Part shown: positions 1 through 7,598 of the stretch, piece after piece
Position numbering within the stretch: the first letter of the stretch is position 1
Layout of the letters: each line of letters starts with the position of its first letter
Origin: Capnocytophaga cynodegmi DSM 19736
Lineage (GTDB): Bacteria; Bacteroidota; Bacteroidia; Flavobacteriales; Flavobacteriaceae
Direction of reading: 5' to 3'
DNA length: 64,000 nucleotides
Assembly: GCF_000379185.1 (NCBI RefSeq)
Contig: NZ_KB900734.1
Span: 103,169 to 167,168 of the forward strand
Program-made: the position numbers and the translations under genes
Notes under the pieces: model-generated
The model's input: the letters and a program-made list of their open reading frames with translations, nothing else
What the model was told of the DNA's origin: nothing
The model's database searches: none

Positions 1-464
1 CCATCGCCATATTTGGTAAAAAAGCCAACGCCAAAATCTTCTATCTTATTCCCTGTCCCTACAACGATATATCCTTCTAACCCAGCAAAGTAGTAAAGTG
101 TAGTCATTCTTAGTCTTGCTCGGGTATTTGCCAAAGCCATTTCGTAAGACGATTTGTCCGTCGGTGGAATTTGGGTTACGAATTGGTCAAAAACGGGAGT
201 CAAATCTACTTCAAGGCTGGAAACATTGGTGTAGTTTTTCTTCAAAAAATCGATGTGTTGCTTGGCTCTTGATACGTGACTTTCAGCCTGATGTATAGGA
301 AGTTCAAGACAAAGTGTAGGCAGACCTGTTTCAGCACAAAGCGTGGAAACCACTGCGGAATCCACCCCGCCTGAAATCCCGATAACCAGCCCTTTAACAC
401 TCGCATTTTCAGCATAATCTTTCAGCCACTTAACAATGTGTTTTGCTACTTTTTCTACGTTCAT
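1..464 (-). CDS. nadE: NH3-dependent NAD+ synthetase, N-terminal part (cut by window edge)
   Basis: NAD synthetase converts deamido-NAD+ to NAD+ with ATP and ammonia, the last step of NAD synthesis in the cytoplasm. I translated this minus-strand reading frame from the ATG at 462-464; it stays open to the left edge, about 154 codons. The N-terminal PP-loop SGGVDS (about residues 34-39) binds ATP pyrophosphate. Further on are LELPIHQAE and the GTGNKIEDFGVGFFTKYGDG region, both typical of the short ammonia-dependent NadE. No glutaminase domain precedes the synthetase domain. A good promoter lies at 501-530, and an inverted repeat sits in its short leader. NAD kinase is encoded nearby (2394-3284) in a separate unit. 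The C-terminal part is outside the window. Confidence 0.93.
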   Translation of the reverse strand, partial: MNVEKVAKHIVKWLKDYAENASVKGLVIGISGGVDSAVVSTLCAETGLPTLCLELPIHQAESHVSRAKQHIDFLKKNYTNVSSLEVDLTPVFDQFVTQIPPTDKSSYEMALANTRARLRMTTLYYFAGLEGYIVVGTGNKIEDFGVGFFTKYGD

Positions 465-481
465 TGGTTTATTATTAAAAA

Positions 482-497
482 TTTCCCTTTTGGGAAA
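482..497 (-). promoter_or_regulatory. Inverted repeat at the nadE transcription start
   Basis: TTTCCC (482-487), four bases, then GGGAAA (492-497) form a perfect 6-bp inverted repeat between the nadE -7 element (501-508) and its ATG (464). It sits at or just after the expected transcription start, where a repressor site or 5' hairpin would lie. The function is inferred only from position. Confidence 0.35.
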
Positions 498-500
498 GGT

Positions 501-530
501 CAAAAGTACAAAATCTTTTTGGTATCACAA
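501..530 (-). promoter_or_regulatory. Promoter of nadE (Bacteroidota type)
   Basis: Read on the minus strand, TTG (528-530) is followed after 19 bases by TACTTTTG (501-508). This matches the Bacteroidota consensus TTG / TAnnTTTG and lies 37 bases before the nadE ATG. Confidence 0.7.
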
Positions 531-645
531 GTTTGTAAGGAACTTCAACTCAACAAATTTTTATTTTTATGACTAATTTTTCTGTTTATTAGCTCTATTT
601 TAAAAATAAAGTTTATTTTTGTTAGCAAATCATATATTTTAACTT

Positions 646-1572
646 ATGAAAAAGGCTTTCTTACTACTCATTTTATTTTCAACACAAATTTTTGCACAAA
701 AAACTTCTTTTGTTGTGGAAAATATTGAGATAAATTCACTTCTGAATGGAAGTTTGTACACTCCAGAAATTCCCAAACAGACAGATTTAGTTATTTTGAT
801 TGCTGGTTCAGGACCTACCGACCGCGATGGAAATCAACCTATCTTGAAAAACAATTCACTTAAGTTTTTAGCTCAGGAATTAGCTGAAAATCAGATTTCT
901 GTATTCAGTTACGACAAACGTATTTTTGGATTGATGAAGCAAAATAATCTTAAAGAGGAAGAACTTTCTTTTAATGACTTTATTGAAGACGCCATTTTAG
1001 TAGCTGAATTTTTCGTAAAACAACAAAAGTACAAATCAATAACCATTGCTGGGCATTCCGAAGGTTCTCTTATCGGAATGATTGCTTCACAAAAAGCAAA
1101 TGTTGACAAATTTATTTCCATTGCAGGAGCTGGTAACACAATTGATAAAGTTATTGAATATCAGATAGAAAAAAATTCTTCTTTTCTACTCAAACAAAGT
1201 CAAGAAATTCTTTCCGAACTGAAAAAAGGAAACATTGTAGAAGTACAAAACCCTATGTTACAAGGTGTTTTCAGAAAAAGTGCTCAGCCGTATATGATTT
1301 CTTGGCTAAAGTATGACCCAAAAACTGAAATTCAAAAACTAAAAATACCTATACTTATCACAAATGGAACTTCCGATTTGCAAATTCCTGTTTCTGAAGC
1401 AGAAATTTTAAAAGAGGCTTCACCTAATGCTAAATTCTGCATTATTGAACAAATGAATCACGTACTAAAAACAATAACTGATGATATTCAAAATATGCAA
1501 TCTTACGGGAATCCTAATTTGCCTATTAATGCAACGTTAGTAAAAGAAATTACAACTTTTGTGAAACAATAA
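646..1572 (+). CDS. Secreted alpha/beta hydrolase
   Basis: A 308-residue alpha/beta-hydrolase fold protein with an N-terminal signal peptide (about residues 1-18, ending FAQ), so probably periplasmic or exported. The nucleophile elbow GHSEG places the catalytic serine at about residue 138. An oxyanion-type turn GSGPTDRDG lies near residues 54-62, and candidate acid and base residues lie in GTSDLQIP and MNHVLK near the C-terminus. This pattern resembles the serine hydrolases of the YfhR/BAAT-like and DUF3887-associated types; the substrate is unknown. It stands alone, divergent from nadE. A possible -7 element TATTTTTG lies at 614-621 without a clear -33 partner. Confidence 0.8.
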   Translation: MKKAFLLLILFSTQIFAQKTSFVVENIEINSLLNGSLYTPEIPKQTDLVILIAGSGPTDRDGNQPILKNNSLKFLAQELAENQISVFSYDKRIFGLMKQNNLKEEELSFNDFIEDAILVAEFFVKQQKYKSITIAGHSEGSLIGMIASQKANVDKFISIAGAGNTIDKVIEYQIEKNSSFLLKQSQEILSELKKGNIVEVQNPMLQGVFRKSAQPYMISWLKYDPKTEIQKLKIPILITNGTSDLQIPVSEAEILKEASPNAKFCIIEQMNHVLKTITDDIQNMQSYGNPNLPINATLVKEITTFVKQ

Positions 1573-1601
1573 ATAAAAAGTAGTGGGGCTTTTTCCTCAA
1601 A

Positions 1602-1632
1602 TTGAATTCATTTATAAAATGTATTATCTTTG
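1602..1632 (+). promoter_or_regulatory. Promoter of the CBS/nadK group
   Basis: TTG (1602-1604), 20 bases, then TATCTTTG (1625-1632) match the Bacteroidota promoter consensus. It lies 79 bases before the first gene of the group. Confidence 0.65.
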
Positions 1633-1710
1633 TCGCAAAGAGTTAGAATAAAAAATAAAATTTAGCATTAAGTAATCAAAAAAGATACTATAAATCAATA
1701 CCATACAAAT

Positions 1711-2367
1711 ATGTCAATTCATAATTCCTTAAAAACCAATCTCCCTGTTATAACACCAGAAACTTCTGTTTATGAAGCTGTGGAATTACTGAAGCTACAT
1801 CATTTGTCGCATTTACCGATATTTAATTTCGAAAATATGATTGGTTTGCTACCTCGTGAGGTTATCCTTTCTGCCCCTCACAATGAAAAAATCATTGATT
1901 ATCTGTATGATATGGATATATTTTTCGCTAAGAAAGATGCTCGTTGGGAGGAAGTGATGGAAATTTTTGTAAAATATGATAGTAATATCGTTCCTGTCTT
2001 GAACGAGGAAAATCAATATTTAGGTTATTATCAGTTAGTTGACTTTATTCATTTGTTTTCAGAGACTCCTTTTTTAAGAGAGGTCGGTAGCTTTATTGTT
2101 CTGGAAAAAAATCAGGAGGAATATTCTTTCAGTGAAATTTCACAAATAGTAGAATCGAATCACGCCAAAATTTTAGGAATGTTCATTTCAGAAATTGCTA
2201 ACGGAAAAGTTCACATAACGTTGAAAATCATTAGTAGTTCACTAACTGAAATTCTACAAACATTTCGTCGTTATCAGTATGCGATATTGGTTGAAAAAGA
2301 AGATGATTTTTATTTGCAGGAATTGAAAGAAAAATCGAATTATTTTGATAAATATTTAAACATATAG
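1711..2367 (+). CDS. CBS-domain protein upstream of NAD kinase
   Basis: A 218-residue cytoplasmic protein. The first half contains two CBS repeats (about residues 8-60 and 70-125; VYEAVELLKLHHLSHLPI and the later NIVPVLNEENQYLGYYQLVD are typical), which usually bind adenine nucleotides. The second half (about 140-215) looks like an ACT-like domain, as in AcuB-type proteins. No catalytic domain is present, so a regulatory role is likely. It is followed after 26 bases by NAD kinase. Pairing a CBS protein with nadK is frequent in Flavobacteriaceae and suggests sensing of an adenylate or NAD-related signal; that link is an inference. A good promoter lies at 1602-1632. Confidence 0.82.
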   Translation: MSIHNSLKTNLPVITPETSVYEAVELLKLHHLSHLPIFNFENMIGLLPREVILSAPHNEKIIDYLYDMDIFFAKKDARWEEVMEIFVKYDSNIVPVLNEENQYLGYYQLVDFIHLFSETPFLREVGSFIVLEKNQEEYSFSEISQIVESNHAKILGMFISEIANGKVHITLKIISSSLTEILQTFRRYQYAILVEKEDDFYLQELKEKSNYFDKYLNI

Positions 2368-2393
2368 CAAAAATTACTTCCCATAATATCAAA

Positions 2394-3284
2394 ATGAAAA
2401 TAGCAATTTACGCACAACAATATTCCGAAAACTATAAAAAAGTATTTAAAGATTTGTTCGCTCATATTGAGCCTTCCGATGTTGTTTATATAGAACAAAA
2501 ACTTTTTGATAGTTTACAACAAGAAGCAATACTTAATGATAGATATAAGTCTTTTAGCTGTTTTTCAGACCTTGACGCCTCTTTTGATGTAATGCTCACC
2601 ATTGGAGGTGACGGAACTATTTTACGAGCAATTACTTTTGTTCGCAACTTGAATATTCCTATTTTGGGAATTAATGTTGGGCGACTTGGATTTTTAGCAA
2701 CAGCCCAGAAAGATGAAATCCAAAACGTGTTTTCTGCTTTACGCACAAAAAATTATAAAATAGCAGAACGTTCTGTTATTGAAGCTGTTGTAAGTAGCGA
2801 TGGGAAGCCTGTGAGTGAAATTAACTTTGCTTTGAATGAAATTACCGTAACCCGAAAGAACACAGCCTCAATGATTACCATTAACACAGAACTCAACGGA
2901 GAATTCCTAACCTCGTATTGGGCGGACGGACTGATTATTTCAACTCCTACAGGTTCAACAGGTTACTCACTAAGTTGTGGAGGACCTGTGATTATCCCAA
3001 ATGCAAAAAATTTTGTAATTACTCCCATTGCTCCACACAACCTAAACGCCCGTCCGTTAGTTATTCCTGACGATACAGAAATTAAGCTAACTATCTCAGG
3101 AAGAGAGAAAAAATATCTGATTTCGTTCGACTCTCGGATTGAAACACTATTCAACAAAGTTTCTGTAACAATTCGCAAAGCTGATTTTTCGATAAAAATG
3201 ATTCGATTGGAAGGAGAGAGTTTCATCAACACACTCAGAAACAAGCTCTTATGGGGAGAAGATAGCCGAAATAAAAATAATTAA
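2394..3284 (+). CDS. nadK: NAD kinase
   Basis: Phosphorylates NAD+ to NADP+ in the cytoplasm with ATP or polyphosphate. The 296-residue length suits the bacterial enzyme. The family signature GGDGT occurs in LTIGGDGTILRA (about residues 66-77), followed by GINVGRLGFLA and later by DGLIISTPTGSTGYSLSCGGP, the NAD-binding and catalytic glycine-rich region. It probably shares a transcript with the CBS gene before it (26-base gap) and with the small membrane protein after it (22-base gap). With nadE at the left edge, two NAD(P) synthesis enzymes lie close together but on opposite strands. Confidence 0.95.
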   Translation: MKIAIYAQQYSENYKKVFKDLFAHIEPSDVVYIEQKLFDSLQQEAILNDRYKSFSCFSDLDASFDVMLTIGGDGTILRAITFVRNLNIPILGINVGRLGFLATAQKDEIQNVFSALRTKNYKIAERSVIEAVVSSDGKPVSEINFALNEITVTRKNTASMITINTELNGEFLTSYWADGLIISTPTGSTGYSLSCGGPVIIPNAKNFVITPIAPHNLNARPLVIPDDTEIKLTISGREKKYLISFDSRIETLFNKVSVTIRKADFSIKMIRLEGESFINTLRNKLLWGEDSRNKNN

Positions 3285-3306
3285 TCACAATCTATTATAA
3301 CAAAGT

Positions 3307-3621
3307 ATGCTCGAAAAACTAAAAAAACGTTGGAATCTTACTTCAAACACACAAGTTTGGCTCATTCTAATCACTTTTACAATTACAGGTTCGCTCTCTG
3401 CTAAAATATCACGACCTTTTTGTGATTACATTGGATTGAATTTTAATGATTTAAACCCTGTTTTGGCTTGGATTTTACGATTAATCATCATACTACCCAT
3501 ATACCAAATCACTCTGTTAATCGTAGGGACACTTTTAGGACAATTCCGATTTTTTTGGGAATTCGAAAAGAAAATGCTTGGAATCAGAAAACAAAAAATG
3601 TCAAATCAAAAACACCAATAA
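3307..3621 (+). CDS. Small membrane protein (DUF6787-like, tentative)
   Basis: A 104-residue protein with two hydrophobic segments, about residues 18-32 and 52-76, and basic ends (LEKLKKRW at the start, KKMLGIRKQK at the end). This predicts an inner-membrane protein with cytoplasmic termini. The sequence recalls the DUF6787 family of Bacteroidota, but I name that from memory and not from a search. It lies 22 bases after nadK and 3 bases before the peptidase gene, so it is probably co-transcribed. Its function is unknown. Confidence 0.65.
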   Translation: MLEKLKKRWNLTSNTQVWLILITFTITGSLSAKISRPFCDYIGLNFNDLNPVLAWILRLIIILPIYQITLLIVGTLLGQFRFFWEFEKKMLGIRKQKMSNQKHQ

Positions 3622-3624
3622 CCG

Positions 3625-5778
3625 ATGAAAAAATACCTTTCAATTTTATTTGTCCTAACTTCTTTCATTATTTTAGGACAAGGGAAAAAAATTTCCATAC
3701 AAGATGCCGTTTATGGTTACATAACCGATAGCGATTCTCCTCAGGGATACTCTCTCCTTTATCCAGAAAATTACAATTCATTACAATGGATTGAAGGAAC
3801 AAGTAACTACATCTACAACAGTGGTTCATCTTTCGAAATTGTTTCAGCAATGGGGCAAAAAACGAAATCTATCTCTGGTGAAGATATGGTAGCTGCATAC
3901 TCAAAATTAAGGCAATTGCCATCAATTACGCACATTGACCAAAGCGAACTAATTTTTGAATTAGATAATGCCTTTCAGATTTATGATTATCTAAATAACA
4001 AACATTTAACTTCAATTAATTTCGCTTCTGGAGCGGAAAACAAAGATTTCAACAAACACAAAAAAGCCATTGCTTATACCATTGAAAATAATCTTTTTGT
4101 AGCTACTTCAGGTAATGAAAAAATAGAAGTTACAAACAATTCTGATAAAAATATTGTATCGGGACAGGCAATCCATCGTAGCGAATTTGGCATCAAGAAA
4201 GGAACTTTTTGGTCACCTAAAGGTAACTTTTTGGCATTCTACCAGAAAAACGAAACTAATGTTACTGACTATCCGTTAGTAGACATCAATACAACTCCCG
4301 CAAGTTCAAAATTAATAAAATATCCAATGGTAGGTCAAAAAAGTGAACAAGCTTCTATAGGTGTTTTTGATATTAAAACACACAAAACCATTTATTTAGA
4401 TATTGACACTACCGATGAACATTATCTTACAAATCTTTCGTGGTCGCCCGACGAAAAATATATTTTGATAGCAGAAATTAATCGAGACCAAAATCATTAT
4501 TGGCTCAACAGATATGATGCTTCTACAGGAAAAAAGATAAATACACTTTTTGAAGAAAAAAACAACAAATGGGTTGAACCTGAGTATCCTGCAACCTTTT
4601 TACCTAACAAAAATGATGAATTTTTATGGATGAGTGAACGCAACGGATTTATGAATATTTATCATTATAATGTCAACGGAAAGTTAATCAAACAAATAAC
4701 TGATTTTAAATGGGTTGTACAAGATATTTTAGGATTCGACCCGAAAGCAAAGTTTGTATTTATCTCAGGAACAGGTAAAGATCCACGCGAAAAACATACG
4801 TACAAAATAGAATTAAAAAATCCGAAAAAAATTACAGTTTTAACGAAAGTTGCGGGAACACATAAAACGCAATTAAGCTCTGATACTAAATTTCTATTGG
4901 ACTCATACAGTAGTATTTCAATTCCACAAAATATTGATATAATCAACACAGAATCAGGAATAAGTCAAAATATTTTAACAGCAAAAAATCCACTTGAAAA
5001 TATTGCCATAGGCACTACTGAGCTTTTGGAAATTAAAGCCACTGACGGAACCACATTGTATGGCAAAATTCATAAACCTCAAAATTTTAATCCTACAAAA
5101 AAATATCCTGTTTTGGTATATGTTTACGGAGGTCCTCACGCTCAACTGGTTACCAATTCTTGGCTCGCTGATTCTTATCTTTGGATGCCTGTCTTTGCTG
5201 AGAATGAAGATTATATCGTTTTTACAATTGATAATCGAGGAAGTGCTAATCGTGGTTTCACTTTCGAAGGTGCCATTCATCGTAAGTTAGGCGATATGGA
5301 AATAAAAGACCAAATTGATGGTGTAGAGTATTTAAAATCCCTTCCTTACATTGATAGTTCACGAATTGCTGTTCACGGGTGGAGTTTTGGTGGATTTATG
5401 GCTTCGAGTTTGATGTTGCGTCACCCAAAAGTTTTCACCACTTCGGTTGCGGGAGGTGCAGTAACCGATTGGAAATATTATGAAATAATGTATGGAGAAC
5501 GTTATATGGACACTCCTACGCAAAATCCTGAGGGTTACGAGAATAGCCGTGTGGGTAAATACTTAGATAACTTGGAAGGAAAGCTACTTTTTATCCACGG
5601 AAGTGTTGATGATGTGGTAGTTCCGCAGCACGTATTCTCACTTATGCAGGAATCCATCACAAAGAAAAAATTAGTAGATTTGTCCATCTATCCAATGCAC
5701 GGACACGGTGTACGAGGCATTGACCACGTAAATTTGGTGCAACGTATTTTGGATTACATAAAAACAAACAACAAATAA
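3625..5778 (+). CDS. Dipeptidyl-peptidase IV-like S9 family peptidase
   Basis: A 717-residue secreted serine peptidase with a signal peptide (about 1-19, FIILGQG). The N-terminal half is a DPP-IV-type beta propeller (about residues 40-470; repeats such as WSPKGNFLAFYQKNE and WSPDEKYILIAE). The C-terminal half is an alpha/beta-hydrolase domain. The nucleophile is Ser587 in HGWSFGGFM, the acid lies in HGSVDD, and the base is His694 in HGHG. Enzymes of this type remove Xaa-Pro dipeptides from peptide N-termini in the periplasm, helping asaccharolytic or protein-rich growth in the mouth; the exact specificity is inferred. It ends the nadK transcription unit: a strong hairpin begins 10 bases after the stop codon. 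Confidence 0.9.
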   Translation: MKKYLSILFVLTSFIILGQGKKISIQDAVYGYITDSDSPQGYSLLYPENYNSLQWIEGTSNYIYNSGSSFEIVSAMGQKTKSISGEDMVAAYSKLRQLPSITHIDQSELIFELDNAFQIYDYLNNKHLTSINFASGAENKDFNKHKKAIAYTIENNLFVATSGNEKIEVTNNSDKNIVSGQAIHRSEFGIKKGTFWSPKGNFLAFYQKNETNVTDYPLVDINTTPASSKLIKYPMVGQKSEQASIGVFDIKTHKTIYLDIDTTDEHYLTNLSWSPDEKYILIAEINRDQNHYWLNRYDASTGKKINTLFEEKNNKWVEPEYPATFLPNKNDEFLWMSERNGFMNIYHYNVNGKLIKQITDFKWVVQDILGFDPKAKFVFISGTGKDPREKHTYKIELKNPKKITVLTKVAGTHKTQLSSDTKFLLDSYSSISIPQNIDIINTESGISQNILTAKNPLENIAIGTTELLEIKATDGTTLYGKIHKPQNFNPTKKYPVLVYVYGGPHAQLVTNSWLADSYLWMPVFAENEDYIVFTIDNRGSANRGFTFEGAIHRKLGDMEIKDQIDGVEYLKSLPYIDSSRIAVHGWSFGGFMASSLMLRHPKVFTTSVAGGAVTDWKYYEIMYGERYMDTPTQNPEGYENSRVGKYLDNLEGKLLFIHGSVDDVVVPQHVFSLMQESITKKKLVDLSIYPMHGHGVRGIDHVNLVQRILDYIKTNNK

Positions 5779-5786
5779 AAGTTACA

Positions 5787-6743
5787 ATGAGAGAAAAACG
5801 GAGTTACCTCTGTTTTTCTCTCTTCATTTATAGAAAAATCGTGATTCGAAAGAAAACAAAACGCACTTTACTCAAAATCTTTGGGCTATTCTCGTCTGTT
5901 CGGGGGTACAATATCTTGATGATTTGTATTGCTCAATATTTAGCATCGATTTTTGTCCTCTCCAAAGATATATCTATCCGTAGGGTATTGCTCGATGATA
6001 ATCTTTTTATGCTGGTTGGGGCCGGAGCTTTGGCGATAGCTGGTGGATATATCATCAACGGATTTTACGATAAAGAAAAAGACCTCATTAACAAACCTTT
6101 AAAATCAATGATTGACCGTTTGGTGGGACAAAACACCAAATTAACTCTCTATTTTTTGCTCAATTTTTTATCTGTAATTGTAGCAAGTTATGTTTCTTTC
6201 CGAACGGTAATCTTTTTTTCGGGCTATATTTTTAGTATGTGGCTTTACTCACACCGAATAAAAAAAATTCCCTTTTGGGGGAATTTTACCTCAGCAATTT
6301 TAGCAATTGTTCCTTTTTTTGCGGTATTTATTCACTATAGGAATTTTGATAATGTAATCTTCATTCACGCACTTTTATTATTTCTTCTAATACTTACCAA
6401 AGAATTTATCAAGGATTTAGAAAACTTAAAAGGCGATTTGGCACATAATTATCATACAATTCCAGTAAAATATGGGGAAAAACGAGCTAAAATAACCATT
6501 ACTCTCACTTCTTTATGCTGTTTTATTCCTATTTATGTACTAATTGTACATTTTAATGTTGGATATATGTCATATTACTTGATTTTTTCCCAAATTATGT
6601 TGCTTTTATCTCTCGTTATTTTATGGAGTAGTAGCTTTCGTAATCACTATATTTTGATTCACAATATTTTGAAGTTTGTGCTTATTGCTGGGATATTCAG
6701 TGTGGTTCTAATTGATTTAAGTTGGATTTCAAAAATAAAATAA
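5787..6743 (+). CDS. UbiA-family prenyltransferase
   Basis: An integral inner-membrane enzyme that transfers a prenyl chain to an acceptor. Both UbiA superfamily aspartate motifs are visible: NGFYDKEKDLINKP (about residues 91-104) and KDLENLKGDL (about 210-219), separated by several transmembrane helices. The related flavobacterial genes are often named geranylgeranylglycerol-phosphate geranylgeranyltransferase, but the substrate cannot be read here. The longest frame starts at ATG 5787, inside a strong terminator hairpin. A GTG at 5841 would give a protein starting nearer the conserved region and is my preferred start. Its stop codon directly abuts the stop of convergent ribE. Confidence 0.85.
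   Translation: MREKRSYLCFSLFIYRKIVIRKKTKRTLLKIFGLFSSVRGYNILMICIAQYLASIFVLSKDISIRRVLLDDNLFMLVGAGALAIAGGYIINGFYDKEKDLINKPLKSMIDRLVGQNTKLTLYFLLNFLSVIVASYVSFRTVIFFSGYIFSMWLYSHRIKKIPFWGNFTSAILAIVPFFAVFIHYRNFDNVIFIHALLLFLLILTKEFIKDLENLKGDLAHNYHTIPVKYGEKRAKITITLTSLCCFIPIYVLIVHFNVGYMSYYLIFSQIMLLLSLVILWSSSFRNHYILIHNILKFVLIAGIFSVVLIDLSWISKIK
5789..5822 (+). terminator. Terminator after the S9 peptidase gene
   Basis: A 15-bp stem (5789-5803 with 5808-5822, one G-U pair) closes a TTAC loop. The 3' arm is T-rich and outer bases can extend the pairing with a small bulge. It overlaps the first codons of the longest reading frame for the following prenyltransferase, which bears on that gene's start. Confidence 0.7.
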
Positions 6744-7331
6744 TTACCTGACAGACATCAATTTAGACACATACTTTCCTATTACATCAAATTCCAAATT
6801 CACGATGCTCCCTACTTTAATATTTTTAAAATTGGTATGCTCCATTGTATAAGGAATAATTACCACACTAAACTGATTTTCAAACGAATCTACCACCGTT
6901 AAGCTAACACCATTTATAGTAATTGAGCCTTTTTCAATGGTTACATTTCTGCTTTTAGCATCGTATGAAAACGTAAAACGTGTGCTTCCATTCTCATCTT
7001 CAACATTAGTACAAACACCTGTTTGGTCAACGTGACCTTGTACAATGTGTCCGTCTAAACGTGTATTGAGAAGCATTCCTCGCTCCAAATTCACGATTTC
7101 ATTTACTTGCAAATTTCCAAGATTAGTTTTTGCAAGTGTTTCAGCAATGGCAGTCACTTTGTATATATTATCTTGAATATCAACAACAGTTAAGCAAACT
7201 CCGTTATGTGAAACGCTCTGATCTACTTTCAATTCCGAAGTAAATTTGCTTTTCACATACAAATGCAAGTTTGATTTTTCTGTTTCAACCCTTATAATTT
7301 TGCCTAAATCTTCAATAATTCCTGTAAACAT
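6744..7331 (-). CDS. ribE: Riboflavin synthase
   Basis: Makes riboflavin from two molecules of 6,7-dimethyl-8-ribityllumazine in the cytoplasm. The 195-residue protein begins MFTGIIEDLGKI, the family's canonical N-terminus, and has two lumazine-binding repeats (about 1-90 and 95-190). The first contains VSHNGVCLTVV with LNTRLDGHIVQGHVDQTG, the second ITINGVSLTVVDS. It is a single-gene unit here, away from other rib genes. A -7 element TACCTTTG lies on the minus strand at 7372-7379, about 40 bases before the ATG. It converges with the prenyltransferase with no gap. Confidence 0.95.
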   Translation of the reverse strand: MFTGIIEDLGKIIRVETEKSNLHLYVKSKFTSELKVDQSVSHNGVCLTVVDIQDNIYKVTAIAETLAKTNLGNLQVNEIVNLERGMLLNTRLDGHIVQGHVDQTGVCTNVEDENGSTRFTFSYDAKSRNVTIEKGSITINGVSLTVVDSFENQFSVVIIPYTMEHTNFKNIKVGSIVNLEFDVIGKYVSKLMSVR

Positions 7332-7436
7332 ATCTCTGTAAAATTAGTTTGAAAAAATACATCATAAGGTACAAAGGTAATAATAAGTTCTCAATATTTT
7401 TTGAAAAGAAAAAACTAAATTAATTTTCACATTTAT

Positions 7437-7468
7437 TTGATTTTTTTCATAAAATTTCTATAAATTTG
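7437..7468 (+). promoter_or_regulatory. Promoter of the first SusC/SusD pair
   Basis: TTG (7437-7439), 21 bases, then TAAATTTG (7461-7468). It gives an untranslated leader of about 125 bases before the SusC start at 7599. Confidence 0.65.
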
Positions 7469-7479
7469 TAATCTAATTT

Positions 7480-7495
7480 TTTCACTAAAGTGAAA
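7480..7495 (+). promoter_or_regulatory. Perfect palindrome at the SusC transcription start (candidate operator)
   Basis: TTTCACT (7480-7486), two bases, AGTGAAA (7489-7495). The 16-base perfect palindrome starts 11 bases after the -7 element, just downstream of the expected transcription start. The position fits a repressor or roadblock site; no regulator gene is adjacent. Confidence 0.4.
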
Positions 7496-7598
7496 TAATC
7501 ATACCATTACTTATCAAGTAGAAAATAACATATCACAACTAAAACACAGATACTCTTCACGTAAAACCAGCTTGTAATTAATTCAAAAAAGTAGAGAT

